A DNA stretch of 40,622 bases from Deltaproteobacteria bacterium (lineage in GTDB: Bacteria > Desulfobacterota > Syntrophia > Syntrophales > UBA2210), in the NCBI GenBank assembly GCA_016933215.1, contig JAFGBH010000042.1, forward strand, positions 1 through 40,622, in the 5' to 3' direction. Shown here one piece after another: positions 1 through 7,677 of this stretch (position 1 is its first letter; every line of letters begins with the position of its first letter). Both the position numbers and the translations under genes were made by a program. The notes beneath the pieces were generated by a model, which worked only from the letters and a program-made list of their open reading frames with translations, searched no databases and was not told the DNA's origin.

Positions 1-37
1 ATCTTGGCATTTTTTATATACTTGTTACTTATTGACA

Positions 38-78
38 TGACTAGACTTTTAGCACATTTCATAGTGCTGTTCTAGTCA
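38..78. repeat. imperfect hairpin just beyond the truncated FGE-like gene
   Basis: Outer arms TGACTAGA (38-45) and TCTAGTCA (71-78) are perfect complements, and inner arms AGCAC (51-55) and GTGCT (64-68) pair around an 8-nt loop, with an asymmetric internal loop between the two stems. It begins 6 nt past the stop of the leftmost gene. It could help end that transcript, although no T-run follows on the minus strand, or it could mark the edge of the event that truncated the gene. Confidence 0.4.
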
Positions 79-83
79 AGACC

Positions 84-989
84 CTAACCGAAATAATATG
101 CAGCCATACTCTCCGCCTGTCGGGCATAGTCTTCAAAATTATCTTCATAATCACCGAAATGATATGCAGTCATACTCCCTGCTCGACAGGCATATTCCCA
201 CTCGGCCTCAGTAGGAAGACGATATTTGCTTGTTTCCTCCCTCTCATTCAGCTTATTGATGAATGCCTGGGTATCATGCCAGGATACGCTCTCCACAGGA
301 CAATCATCGCTACAGCCCTTATTATAATATGATGGATTATTTTCCATAAGCTTCTTCCACTGCCCCTGAGTGACTTGGGTTGTCTGCAGGTAATAGGGTT
401 TCGTGAGCATTACCTGATGCTGCTGTTCATCTCCTCCACGCCTCTCTTCATTCTTGGGGCTCCCCATCATAAAGGTTCCCGGCTCGATCAGAATGAATGT
501 CATGCCGAAGGTGTTGGTGAAAACCCTCGGCACGATGGCTTCTATCCTTCTTTTCATGGTCTCCGGATCGGGTACAAAATACTCCATGTCCCTGAAGAGC
601 TTCATGGCTTTTTCGAGATCGCCCGTCTTCTCCGCCTCTTCAATAAACTTTTCAAGTTTTTCAAGATTATTCAGACGGCGGCTCACGGCCTTAAGCATGG
701 ATCGGGCCTCTGAATGTAGTGGTTCACGCCCCAGCACTATTTTGAGCAATGCTGCCACATTAGCTCGCCGTCGAGCCTTACTGGAGTTTCCGGTTCCTTC
801 TTTCTCGACATTGCCATGAATGGAACCGACGGAGGTTCTTCCCTGTTGGCTTGTGTCTCTTGTGTCACCAATACTCGTGCCAGTGGAAACTGGTGTGGCG
901 TTCGGCGGGGCGACACGGGTCCCGCACTGGGGACAGAACTTGCTGGAATATGAGATCTCAATCTCGCACGCAGGATTCGGGCATTTCAT
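84..989 (-). CDS. zinc-ribbon protein with C-terminally truncated formylglycine-generating-enzyme (SUMF1/FGE-sulfatase) domain
   Basis: About 301 residues. An N-terminal zinc ribbon has Cys 3, 8, 19 and 22. A charged helical middle (TPR-like in character) follows, and then the opening half of an FGE-sulfatase domain from about residue 160 (FGMTFILIEPGTFMMGSP, later YRLPTEAEWEYACRAG). Full-length family members continue with a HGNVWEWC-type segment and catalytic residues; none is present here or in the 83 bases left of the stop, so formylglycine-forming or similar oxygenase activity is unlikely. The start at 989 is preferred over an ATG at 1010 because AGGAG lies 10 nt upstream of 989 and nothing comparable precedes 1010. 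The last codons are a degenerate 66-bp tandem duplication of the RAGSMTAYHFG stretch, ending in a stop. It is probably a decaying gene. Confidence 0.7.
   Translation of the reverse strand: MKCPNPACEIEISYSSKFCPQCGTRVAPPNATPVSTGTSIGDTRDTSQQGRTSVGSIHGNVEKEGTGNSSKARRRANVAALLKIVLGREPLHSEARSMLKAVSRRLNNLEKLEKFIEEAEKTGDLEKAMKLFRDMEYFVPDPETMKRRIEAIVPRVFTNTFGMTFILIEPGTFMMGSPKNEERRGGDEQQHQVMLTKPYYLQTTQVTQGQWKKLMENNPSYYNKGCSDDCPVESVSWHDTQAFINKLNEREETSKYRLPTEAEWEYACRAGSMTAYHFGDYEDNFEDYARQAESMAAYYFG
88..194. repeat. degenerate tandem duplication, 66-bp period
   Basis: Bases 88-128 and 154-194 match at 33 of 41 positions. In the minus-strand frame they encode YARQAESMAAYYFG and YACRAGSMTAYHFG. The duplication sits at the truncation point of the FGE-like gene, so it is probably linked to loss of the 3' half of that gene. 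Confidence 0.7.
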
Positions 990-1160
990 CGAATCACTTC
1001 TCCTGGACATTCTGCATTGTAAATGAAGCCTTTGATTTGTTTTAGATAAATCTGGGATTTACCCCCACGGAAAGCATCCATAGACAAGCATTTTTATTGA
1101 ATGTTGTCAATGATTTTGAATATAAACATTTCAAACGGGAATTGACAGGTCTGTGAGGTT

Positions 1161-1371
1161 TGAATTGAGCAGCGAGCGCATTCCCCGCTGCCTTTAGGCG
1201 AGGGAAGCGAGAATAAAAAACAGATATTTTCCCCAATCCCGACAATCGGGATAAGTGCGTTAACGACTTTATTTTCTGTGTTTTCTGACAGAAAATAAAG
1301 TCTAACTTACTAAACAATCGGAGATGCCCCGCAACTTGTCGGAGTTATACGGGATTGCGGGGAGCTTCAAT
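1161..1371. repeat. dispersed hairpin repeat, copy A (interrupted)
   Basis: Starts TGAATTGAGCAGCGAGCG, followed by CATTCCCCGC and a degenerate second AGCGAG. The 3' part holds CCCCGCAA (1327-1334) and TTGCGGGG (1355-1362) as stem arms and ends GGGGAGCTTCAAT. The same order of blocks is seen at 30.14, 32.46, 35.91 and 40.53 kb. This copy is split by about 72 bp of unrelated sequence. Confidence 0.7.
1242..1321. repeat. small hairpin element flanked by 8-bp direct repeats
   Basis: ACAATCGG occurs at 1242-1249 and again at 1314-1321. The 64 bp between them contain a perfect 14-bp inverted repeat (GACTTTATTTTCTG at 1265-1278, complement at 1289-1302) with a 10-nt loop. This is what an insertion of a miniature hairpin element with target duplication would look like; whether it is mobile is an inference. 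Confidence 0.5.
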
Positions 1372-1580
1372 CTTCTCGACTCGCAGGCAAAGAGATTGCT
1401 TTCGAAGTAGGTCGGTTCGGGTATGAGATTTTTCTGAAACTCCACCTCTTCCTTACTGAAATACAGGGTTTAGATTTTTATCTGAATATCAACGATTTCA
1501 TTTGATAACATGGAAACAGTTTGATAGCAAAAACAAGACCTGACCCCAAAATTCCGTTCGGCTAAAAGAGGAATTAGATA

Positions 1581-2510
1581 ATGCGCGTAAATACAAAAAT
1601 ATTTCGGAGAGATTGGGAACAGCAATGCAAATCAGGTAAAAATCATTTTGTGAGCCTGGTTATCTGCTTGGTGTTTTTAATTTCAGCCTTTGCATATTTA
1701 CCCGCAGAAGCCCAATGGCCCCGCATTGCCTATTCAAAAGATGGAACACCAATCTCATATGAAACCTTCGGCACAGGAGAACCAACTCTGGTATTTGTAC
1801 ATGGTTGGAGTTGCGACGCCCGCTACTGGCGTTCCCAGGTGCCAGTGTTTTCGAAAAAACATCGTGTTGTCGTTCTGGATCTTGCAGGCCATGGCCATTC
1901 AGGGATGACCCGCACTAAGTATACCATGGCATCTTTCGGCGAGGATGTTCGGGCAGTAACAGAATCAACGGGCAGTCATAGCGTTATTCTGATAGGTCAT
2001 TCCATGGGCGGCTCAGTGATTGCAGAAGCGGCCCGCCTCATGCCTGAACGGGTGATTGGCTTGATCGGTATCGATACCCTTGAAAACATTGAGTACCCGT
2101 TAACTCACGAAGAACTCAGAAAGATGATCGCCCCCCTGGAGGAAAATTTTCGAGATGGAAGCAGGCAGTTTGTGGGCGAGATGATAGCATCCAGCACCGA
2201 TCCACAGCTTCGCGAATGGATACTCTCAGATATGTCAGCTGCGCCGACCAGCGTTGCTCTAAGCGCTATGAATGAAATGATGACTCAGTACATTACCGGT
2301 GAAGCGGCAAACGTATTTGAGCACATTCGAATTCCAGTTATAACTGTAAATGGGGATATGTGGCCCATCAATTATGAAGGAAACCGTCGACATATGTTTT
2401 CTTTCAATGCTATTGTCCTGAAGGAAGCGGATCATTTCTTGATGATGGATCGTCCCATTGATTTCAACAAAGCATTGGAAAAAGCAATCATTAAACTAAC
2501 AGGAAAATGA
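1581..2510 (+). CDS. secreted alpha/beta hydrolase
   Basis: 309 residues. An N-terminal signal sequence (hydrophobic stretch about 23-40, followed by PAEAQ) points to export. The mature part is an alpha/beta-hydrolase fold: oxyanion region VFVHGW (71-76), nucleophile elbow GHSMGG with Ser141, predicted acid Asp259 in VNGDMW and His285 in EADHF. The cap region lacks features that name a substrate, so esterase, lipase or dehalogenase-like roles are all open. AGAGGAA lies a suitable distance before the ATG. It is transcribed alone: the upstream neighbour is on the other strand and 254 bp separate it from the acylase gene. Confidence 0.85.
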   Translation: MRVNTKIFRRDWEQQCKSGKNHFVSLVICLVFLISAFAYLPAEAQWPRIAYSKDGTPISYETFGTGEPTLVFVHGWSCDARYWRSQVPVFSKKHRVVVLDLAGHGHSGMTRTKYTMASFGEDVRAVTESTGSHSVILIGHSMGGSVIAEAARLMPERVIGLIGIDTLENIEYPLTHEELRKMIAPLEENFRDGSRQFVGEMIASSTDPQLREWILSDMSAAPTSVALSAMNEMMTQYITGEAANVFEHIRIPVITVNGDMWPINYEGNRRHMFSFNAIVLKEADHFLMMDRPIDFNKALEKAIIKLTGK

Positions 2511-2701
2511 TCGAAGAATCCGAACAAGGTCATCCAGTGGATCGCAAAAGGTATGCACCCGCTGATGCCCACAGTTATATCTATAAACATTTCTATTTGT
2601 AATTCTTGATTAACATATACAGAATCATCCAATGATTTGCAGGCGGAGTTACTAATCTGATTTTTCTTGAAATCCTGTCAAGTAGCAGTCTCAGAATCCC
2701 T

Positions 2702-2730
2702 TTGCACTAAGTAGTTCAAAATACTATAAT
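2702..2730 (+). promoter_or_regulatory. sigma-70-type promoter for the acylase-family gene
   Basis: A consensus -10 TATAAT (2725-2730) lies 17 bp after TTGCAC (2702-2707, a weak -35). The acylase ATG is 35 bp downstream, behind the strong Shine-Dalgarno AAGGGGGG. Confidence 0.6.
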
Positions 2731-2764
2731 CATCAACATATTAGGCTTTTTCAAGGGGGGACCA

Positions 2765-4933
2765 ATGAAACTGAAGACCAATAGAGTCGTTCTTGATGGC
2801 CGTGACGGGAAGATAGAAATAGAGAGAAACCGGTTCGGCATCCCTGAAATATCCGCACATAGCCTTGCCGACCTTCAATTCGGATTGGGGTGGGTCCATG
2901 CCAGTGACCGGCAGGTCCAGGTCCTGTTAACAAGAATTCTCCTGCAGGGAAGGGCCGCGGAATGTCTGAAGAACGATGAGGCCCTGATTGAAATTGATAA
3001 ATATATGAGACGGATGAATTTTCTGCCCGATGCCGAAGAAGAGGTGGAAAAACTCGATGATGACGTAAAAATACAGATCGCTTCCTACGTTGACGGATTC
3101 AATCGTTACCTTTCGGATAATAAACCGGTCTATGAATTCAGACTCATGGGATACGTCCCGGAGCCCTGGGATATCAGAGACTCACTCCTGATTGCCAAGA
3201 TAATCGGATTTATCGGGCTTGCCGATGCACAGGGCAACATGGAAAAGCTCCTCATTCAGATGATACAGAATGACGTGGAAGAGGCGAAGCTGCGTGAACT
3301 TTTCCCCTACCTGTCCGAAGAGATCGACTATGACCTCATCAAGAAAATCAGTCTCGATCCGCCGCTCATTCCCGAGGCGGTCAAGTGGCTCGACAAACTG
3401 CTCAGATTTTCCGCATCCAATAACTGGGCCGTTTCGGGAAAGCTCACCGAATCGGGGAAGCCGATCCTCTGCGGCGATCCACACCTTGAGGTAAACCGCC
3501 TTCCCTCGGTCTGGCAGGAGATCGTGATGATTCTTCCCGGTAATAAACTGATGGGGGCAAGCATACCCGGTTTGCCCGGTCTCATCATCGGCAGGACAAA
3601 TGATATCGCCTGGAGCGCCACCTATTCCTTCATGGATATGCTCGATTACAGGATCGAACACTGTCGTGACGGCAAATATAAAAGGGAAGACGGATGGAAG
3701 GACTTTACTATCAGAAAAGAGAGTATCGACGTCAAGAAGGGCGATTCCATCGAAATCGATGTCTATGAAAATGAACACGGCCTTCTCGAAGGGGATCCCG
3801 AAAAGGAGGGGCATTATCTCGTCCAGTCCTGGTCTGCGAAGGATGGCTGCGGAAGCGGTGATTATAACGCAATCCTAAAGCTGCCCCATGCGAAGACCGT
3901 TAAAGACGCCATGGACTGTTTCAAGATGCTCGATGCCGTCTCCATGAACTGGGTCGTGGCGGATAGATCTGGCAATATCGGCTATCAGATGAGCGGACGG
4001 CTCTTTAACAGGCCCCGGGGAGTAAGCGGAATGCTGGCACTCCCTGCATGGGAGACACAATATGACAATGACGGTTTTGTCGATAAGGATAAACTCCCAT
4101 CAGTTTATAATCCGGAAGATGGCATTGTAGTCACGACAAACCAGGACCTGAACTACCTCGGCGAGGCAGATCCCATCAATCTTCCCATGGGTACCTACCG
4201 GGCTGAGAGAATACGGGACCTTCTGCTGAGCGGCGAGAAATTGAATGTCGAGTCTATGAAGAAAATACACTTCGACCTCTATTCTCTGCAGGCGGAACGT
4301 CTCATGGAAACGATAAGACCGCTCCTGCCCGAGACGAATAACGGAAAGATTTTGAAGGAATGGGATATGCGGTACGATACCGACTCGAAGGGAGCCATGC
4401 TTTTTGAATCGGTCTATCGGGCCCTCATCAATGTTGTCTTCGGAGACCACGGCATCGGAAGAGACGTCGTCGAGTATATCCTGAAGGAAACAAGCCTCTT
4501 TAACGATTACTATGCAAATCTGGATAATGTATTGCTGCAAGAGACTTCGGCCTGGTTCGAGGGCAGGGAAAGAGTGGAGCTTTTCAAAGAAGCAATCGAA
4601 GAGGGGCTCAGGGTCGATGCGGTGAGGTACGGGGATTCGAGAAAGATTATGCTTTCCCACCTTCTCTTCGGGGGACAGATTCCGAGCATCTTCGGCTATG
4701 ACTATGGTCCCGTGGAACTCCCCGGTTCCTGCGCGACGATACCCCAGGGCCAGATTTTCAAGTCTGCGGGCAGGGTCACCACATTCTGTCCCTCCTACCG
4801 GTTTATCGCCGATATGGCCTATGAGGGAATCCACTCCAATATTGCCGGCGGCCCCACGGATCGGCGATTCTCACGGTGGTACACCAGTGATATCGAAAAC
4901 TGGCGCCATGGTGTGTATAAGGTTTTACCGTAG
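2765..4933 (+). CDS. penicillin acylase family protein (Ntn hydrolase)
   Basis: 722 residues, the usual size of an uncleaved penicillin-amidase-family precursor. The small-chain motif RNRFGIPEISA is at 21-31. Autocleavage is predicted before Ser218 in RFSA-SNNWAVSG, giving an N-terminal nucleophile serine; the following block GKPILCGDPHLEVNRLPSVW is also typical. The enzyme would hydrolyse an amide (beta-lactam side chain, N-acyl-homoserine lactone or another acyl amide); the natural substrate cannot be read from sequence. Unlike many family members it has no visible signal peptide, so it may act in the cytoplasm, or an upstream leader has been lost. It is convergent with the ClC gene, 12 bp apart. 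Confidence 0.9.
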   Translation: MKLKTNRVVLDGRDGKIEIERNRFGIPEISAHSLADLQFGLGWVHASDRQVQVLLTRILLQGRAAECLKNDEALIEIDKYMRRMNFLPDAEEEVEKLDDDVKIQIASYVDGFNRYLSDNKPVYEFRLMGYVPEPWDIRDSLLIAKIIGFIGLADAQGNMEKLLIQMIQNDVEEAKLRELFPYLSEEIDYDLIKKISLDPPLIPEAVKWLDKLLRFSASNNWAVSGKLTESGKPILCGDPHLEVNRLPSVWQEIVMILPGNKLMGASIPGLPGLIIGRTNDIAWSATYSFMDMLDYRIEHCRDGKYKREDGWKDFTIRKESIDVKKGDSIEIDVYENEHGLLEGDPEKEGHYLVQSWSAKDGCGSGDYNAILKLPHAKTVKDAMDCFKMLDAVSMNWVVADRSGNIGYQMSGRLFNRPRGVSGMLALPAWETQYDNDGFVDKDKLPSVYNPEDGIVVTTNQDLNYLGEADPINLPMGTYRAERIRDLLLSGEKLNVESMKKIHFDLYSLQAERLMETIRPLLPETNNGKILKEWDMRYDTDSKGAMLFESVYRALINVVFGDHGIGRDVVEYILKETSLFNDYYANLDNVLLQETSAWFEGRERVELFKEAIEEGLRVDAVRYGDSRKIMLSHLLFGGQIPSIFGYDYGPVELPGSCATIPQGQIFKSAGRVTTFCPSYRFIADMAYEGIHSNIAGGPTDRRFSRWYTSDIENWRHGVYKVLP

Positions 4934-4945
4934 CGGTATTCGGAC

Positions 4946-6709
4946 TTACTTTTTGACTCCCTCAATGAGCGATCGGTTGATCAGCGCCTTGTTGTAGGCG
5001 GCGAAGATGTCTCTCCGTGAGAGTATTCCCACGATCTTTCGGGGATTTTCGTTGTCCACCACGGGGAGCTGTTCGATGTTTTTAAACCCGATTTTTTCAA
5101 GTGCACTGTCGAGGTTTTCGTCCTTCGTGATGGTGATTACCTTTGATGTACAGATGTCCTTTGCGATGACCAGATCCTCAAGCCCCTCTTCCATGATGAT
5201 TGCCTTGAAGTCCTGAAAAGTGATGATTCCGCTGAGGAGACCTTCTCCATCTACGACGGGGAAGCTCGAGTATTTGCTGGCGAGTGTGGATTGGAGCAGG
5301 ACGTTGAGATGCATGGTTTCAGAAACGGTTTCCACGTCCTTTGTCATGGCATCCTTGACCAGAAGCGACTTCATGATGTTGACTTCTCGTCCTGCCTTTA
5401 TGTCCGTTCCCCGCCTTACGAGTTTCAGCGTGAAGATCGATTCCCTGTTGATCTGAGACGCTATAATGTAGGCGATAATGCAGGAAAGCATAAGGGGAAT
5501 GATGCTCTTATAATCACCCGTCATCTCAAATATGATGAGTATGGCGTGCAGGGGTCCGTGCGTGGTTGCCGCCAGAACCGCTCCCATTCCGACGAGACCG
5601 TAAGCACCCGATGACGCCGTTATGCTGGGAAAGAGAAGGTGGATAAAATAGCCGAATGAACCTCCGGCCATGGCCCCGATAAAAAGGGACGGCGCAAATA
5701 CCCCGCCGGAACTCCCCGATCCTATGGTAAGCGACGTGGCCGCAATCTTTACAAAGACGAGGATGACCAGCATATACCATGCAATATCTTCCCAGAGTGC
5801 GAGATTGATGGCATCATATCCTACCCCGAAAATGTGGGGCAGAAATATGCCGATAAACCCCACCATAAGGCCCCCCACTGCGGCCTTTGTATAATTGGGA
5901 ATGGGTATGCGCTTGAAAAGGTCTTCCGTTTTGTAGAGCATGGTGGTGAACAATACACCCGCCAGACCAGCCACAACGCCCAGGATTATATAGAAGGGGA
6001 GTTCAAGGGGGCTGACCAGTGTAAAGGGAGGGACGAGAAAGGCGGGATAATCTCCCAGGTGTATTCTGGAGATAACGGTTCCCATCACGGAAGCGACGAT
6101 TATCGGGCTGAAGGTGGCGATTCCGTAGTTGCCGATAACTATTTCCATGGCAAACATGACGCCCGCGATGGGTGCATTGAAGGTGGCCGCTATTCCCGCG
6201 GCCGCCCCGCAGCCGACAAGGGTTCTCATTCTGTCCGCCGAAACCCTGGTCAACTGTCCGAAGAGGGAACCGATTGCCGAACCTATCTGGACAATGGGGC
6301 CTTCACGCCCCGCCGATCCCCCGGTCCCTATACAGAGCGCAGAGGCGAGAATCTTGACGAGAAAAACCCTCTTCCTGATTATGCCCCCTCTTATGGCCAC
6401 GGCTTCTATTGTTTCCGAGACACCCGGCCCTCCTGCTTCTCTGGCAAAGAAGTAGACAATGGGGCCTACGATGAGGCCGCCTATTGCAGGGGGGAGCAAT
6501 TTTGCGTACCAGGGCAGCGCCATGACATGTTGCAGAAAATTTGTATCGCCGGCACCGAAAGAAATGGACTGGAAAAAACGGATGAACAATCTGAAGACAA
6601 CCGCCCCATAACCGCCGAGCACTCCTACAACGATTGCCATCACAATCATGATAACGTGCTCATTCAATCTGAAGTGAAAATTAATGCCGCTCAGCGGATA
6701 CTTTTTCAT
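4946..6709 (-). CDS. ClC-family anion transporter with C-terminal CBS pair
   Basis: 587 residues. A polytopic ClC core (about 15-440) is followed by two CBS domains (about 450-575) that in other ClCs sense adenine nucleotides. Hallmarks are GREGP (134-138, gating Glu136) and GSGSSGGVFAPSLF. Two positions differ from the classical Cl-/H+ antiporter. The selectivity-filter serine position (GSGIP in E. coli ClcA) reads GGPGV here, with Pro95, as in plant nitrate-exchanging ClCs. The inner proton glutamate (ClcA Glu203) aligns with Ile190. So the anion may not be chloride and proton coupling is uncertain; these alignments were made by eye. It is monocistronic and convergent with the acylase. No good Shine-Dalgarno is visible. 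Confidence 0.93.
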   Translation of the reverse strand: MKKYPLSGINFHFRLNEHVIMIVMAIVVGVLGGYGAVVFRLFIRFFQSISFGAGDTNFLQHVMALPWYAKLLPPAIGGLIVGPIVYFFAREAGGPGVSETIEAVAIRGGIIRKRVFLVKILASALCIGTGGSAGREGPIVQIGSAIGSLFGQLTRVSADRMRTLVGCGAAAGIAATFNAPIAGVMFAMEIVIGNYGIATFSPIIVASVMGTVISRIHLGDYPAFLVPPFTLVSPLELPFYIILGVVAGLAGVLFTTMLYKTEDLFKRIPIPNYTKAAVGGLMVGFIGIFLPHIFGVGYDAINLALWEDIAWYMLVILVFVKIAATSLTIGSGSSGGVFAPSLFIGAMAGGSFGYFIHLLFPSITASSGAYGLVGMGAVLAATTHGPLHAILIIFEMTGDYKSIIPLMLSCIIAYIIASQINRESIFTLKLVRRGTDIKAGREVNIMKSLLVKDAMTKDVETVSETMHLNVLLQSTLASKYSSFPVVDGEGLLSGIITFQDFKAIIMEEGLEDLVIAKDICTSKVITITKDENLDSALEKIGFKNIEQLPVVDNENPRKIVGILSRRDIFAAYNKALINRSLIEGVKK

Positions 6710-6905
6710 AGGAAGATTCGTAATTTTTGATACTGATTTTTTTTAAACTTCCTTTTATTATCTTTGAACCCCCTTTTTTGCAATAGAAATATTATAGTTA
6801 CGCAATGTTGGCCTTTTTTTCTACGCCAATCTTGTTTTGCCCTCTTCAATGATGTTGTGTTATAGACGTCCCGTATCGGTAATTTTCTTTCTGTAAGAAA
6901 CGATT

Positions 6906-7490
6906 ATGAAGATTATATCCGCTGAGTTCATAAAAAGCGCCACCGACCCGTCTCACTATCCCGAGGATACACTTCCCGAGATAGCCTTTGCGGGAAGATC
7001 AAATGTGGGGAAATCCTCCCTCATCAACACCCTTCTTCAGAGAAAGAAGCTGGCGAGGATGAGCAACACACCCGGACGCACCCAGCTTATCAACTTTTTT
7101 CTCGTCAACGATGAGCTTTTTTTTGTCGATCTCCCCGGCTATGGCTACGCAAAGGTGCCCCTTGAGATAAAAAAGAAATGGGGTCCCATGGTGGAAAGAT
7201 ACCTGAAGTCGAGAAAAAATCTGCGGATGGTGATCCTGATCCTCGATATCAGGAGAGATCCCACGAAAGACGATCTCTCGCTTGTAAGCTGGCTTTATAC
7301 CTACGGCATTAAACCGGTCTTTGTGCTGACGAAGTCGGATAAGCTTTCAAAAAGCAGGGTGGCCGTGAGGCGTCGTGCAATCGGAGAGACCCTGGAAGTA
7401 TCCGATGATGCGCTGGTAACATTTTCGGCCAGGACCCGCGAGGGAAGAGAAACTGTCTGGAATGTGATTGTTGATTCGATCACAGTATAG
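6906..7490 (+). CDS. engB: ribosome biogenesis GTPase EngB/YsxC
   Basis: 194 residues, the full family length. All GTPase motifs are present in order: G1 GRSNVGKSS (30-38), the switch region TPGRTQ (55-60), G3 DLPG (75-78) and G4 TKSD (142-145). EngB is a cytoplasmic TRAFAC GTPase needed for assembly of the large ribosomal subunit. The first hydrophilic residues MKIISAEFIKSA match the family's usual beginning, supporting this ATG despite a weak ribosome-binding site. It is divergent from the ClC gene (about 200 bp AT-rich spacer) and 187 bp before hdrA. Confidence 0.96.
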   Translation: MKIISAEFIKSATDPSHYPEDTLPEIAFAGRSNVGKSSLINTLLQRKKLARMSNTPGRTQLINFFLVNDELFFVDLPGYGYAKVPLEIKKKWGPMVERYLKSRKNLRMVILILDIRRDPTKDDLSLVSWLYTYGIKPVFVLTKSDKLSKSRVAVRRRAIGETLEVSDDALVTFSARTREGRETVWNVIVDSITV

Positions 7491-7569
7491 CTTTTAATGT
7501 AACTCATTATAATCTCGCACTTCTTGAATTATATCCTTTGTCAGAGCTCAAAAAACTTTCAATTCTGCC

Positions 7570-7598
7570 TTGACATGAAAGTTAATTTCTGGTACCTG
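7570..7598 (+). promoter_or_regulatory. possible promoter of the hdr-flx operon
   Basis: Perfect -35 TTGACA (7570-7575), 17-bp spacer and a poor -10 TACCTG (7593-7598). A perfect 5+1+5 palindrome GACCGCCGGTC lies at 7620-7630, between this site and the GTG start at 7678, where it could be an operator. The weak -10 suggests that an activator may be needed. Confidence 0.4.
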
Positions 7599-7677
7599 CA
7601 CCCACGATAAAAAAGTGCTGACCGCCGGTCATTCTCATAGACAAATTTTCATATATGAAACACGAGGTGTAATAGAC

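Larger units (their letters stand above)
990..1580. other. 591-bp gene-free stretch with nested repeats
   Basis: No convincing gene is present; a 91-codon minus-strand frame here is built from hairpin repeats and resembles nothing recognisable. The first part upstream of the FGE-like gene is AT-rich. Bases 1161-1371 hold a copy of the dispersed hairpin repeat, interrupted by a small hairpin element. Bases 1372-1536 show nothing identifiable. A short GACCTGACCCC motif near 1540 resembles the core of the repeat at 22.15-22.33 kb. Confidence 0.6.

Noticed and set aside
1042-1317. 91-codon minus-strand open frame
   Set aside because: It lies in hairpin repeat sequence, has no ribosome-binding site and no protein-like pattern.
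2511-2764. remnant gene between the hydrolase and the acylase
   Set aside because: Short frames only, with no homology I can recognise; apart from the acylase promoter nothing is supported here.
5834-6730. 298-codon plus-strand frame opposite the ClC gene
   Set aside because: It is an antisense shadow of a clear ClC coding region; its product is low-complexity and hydrophilic without motifs.
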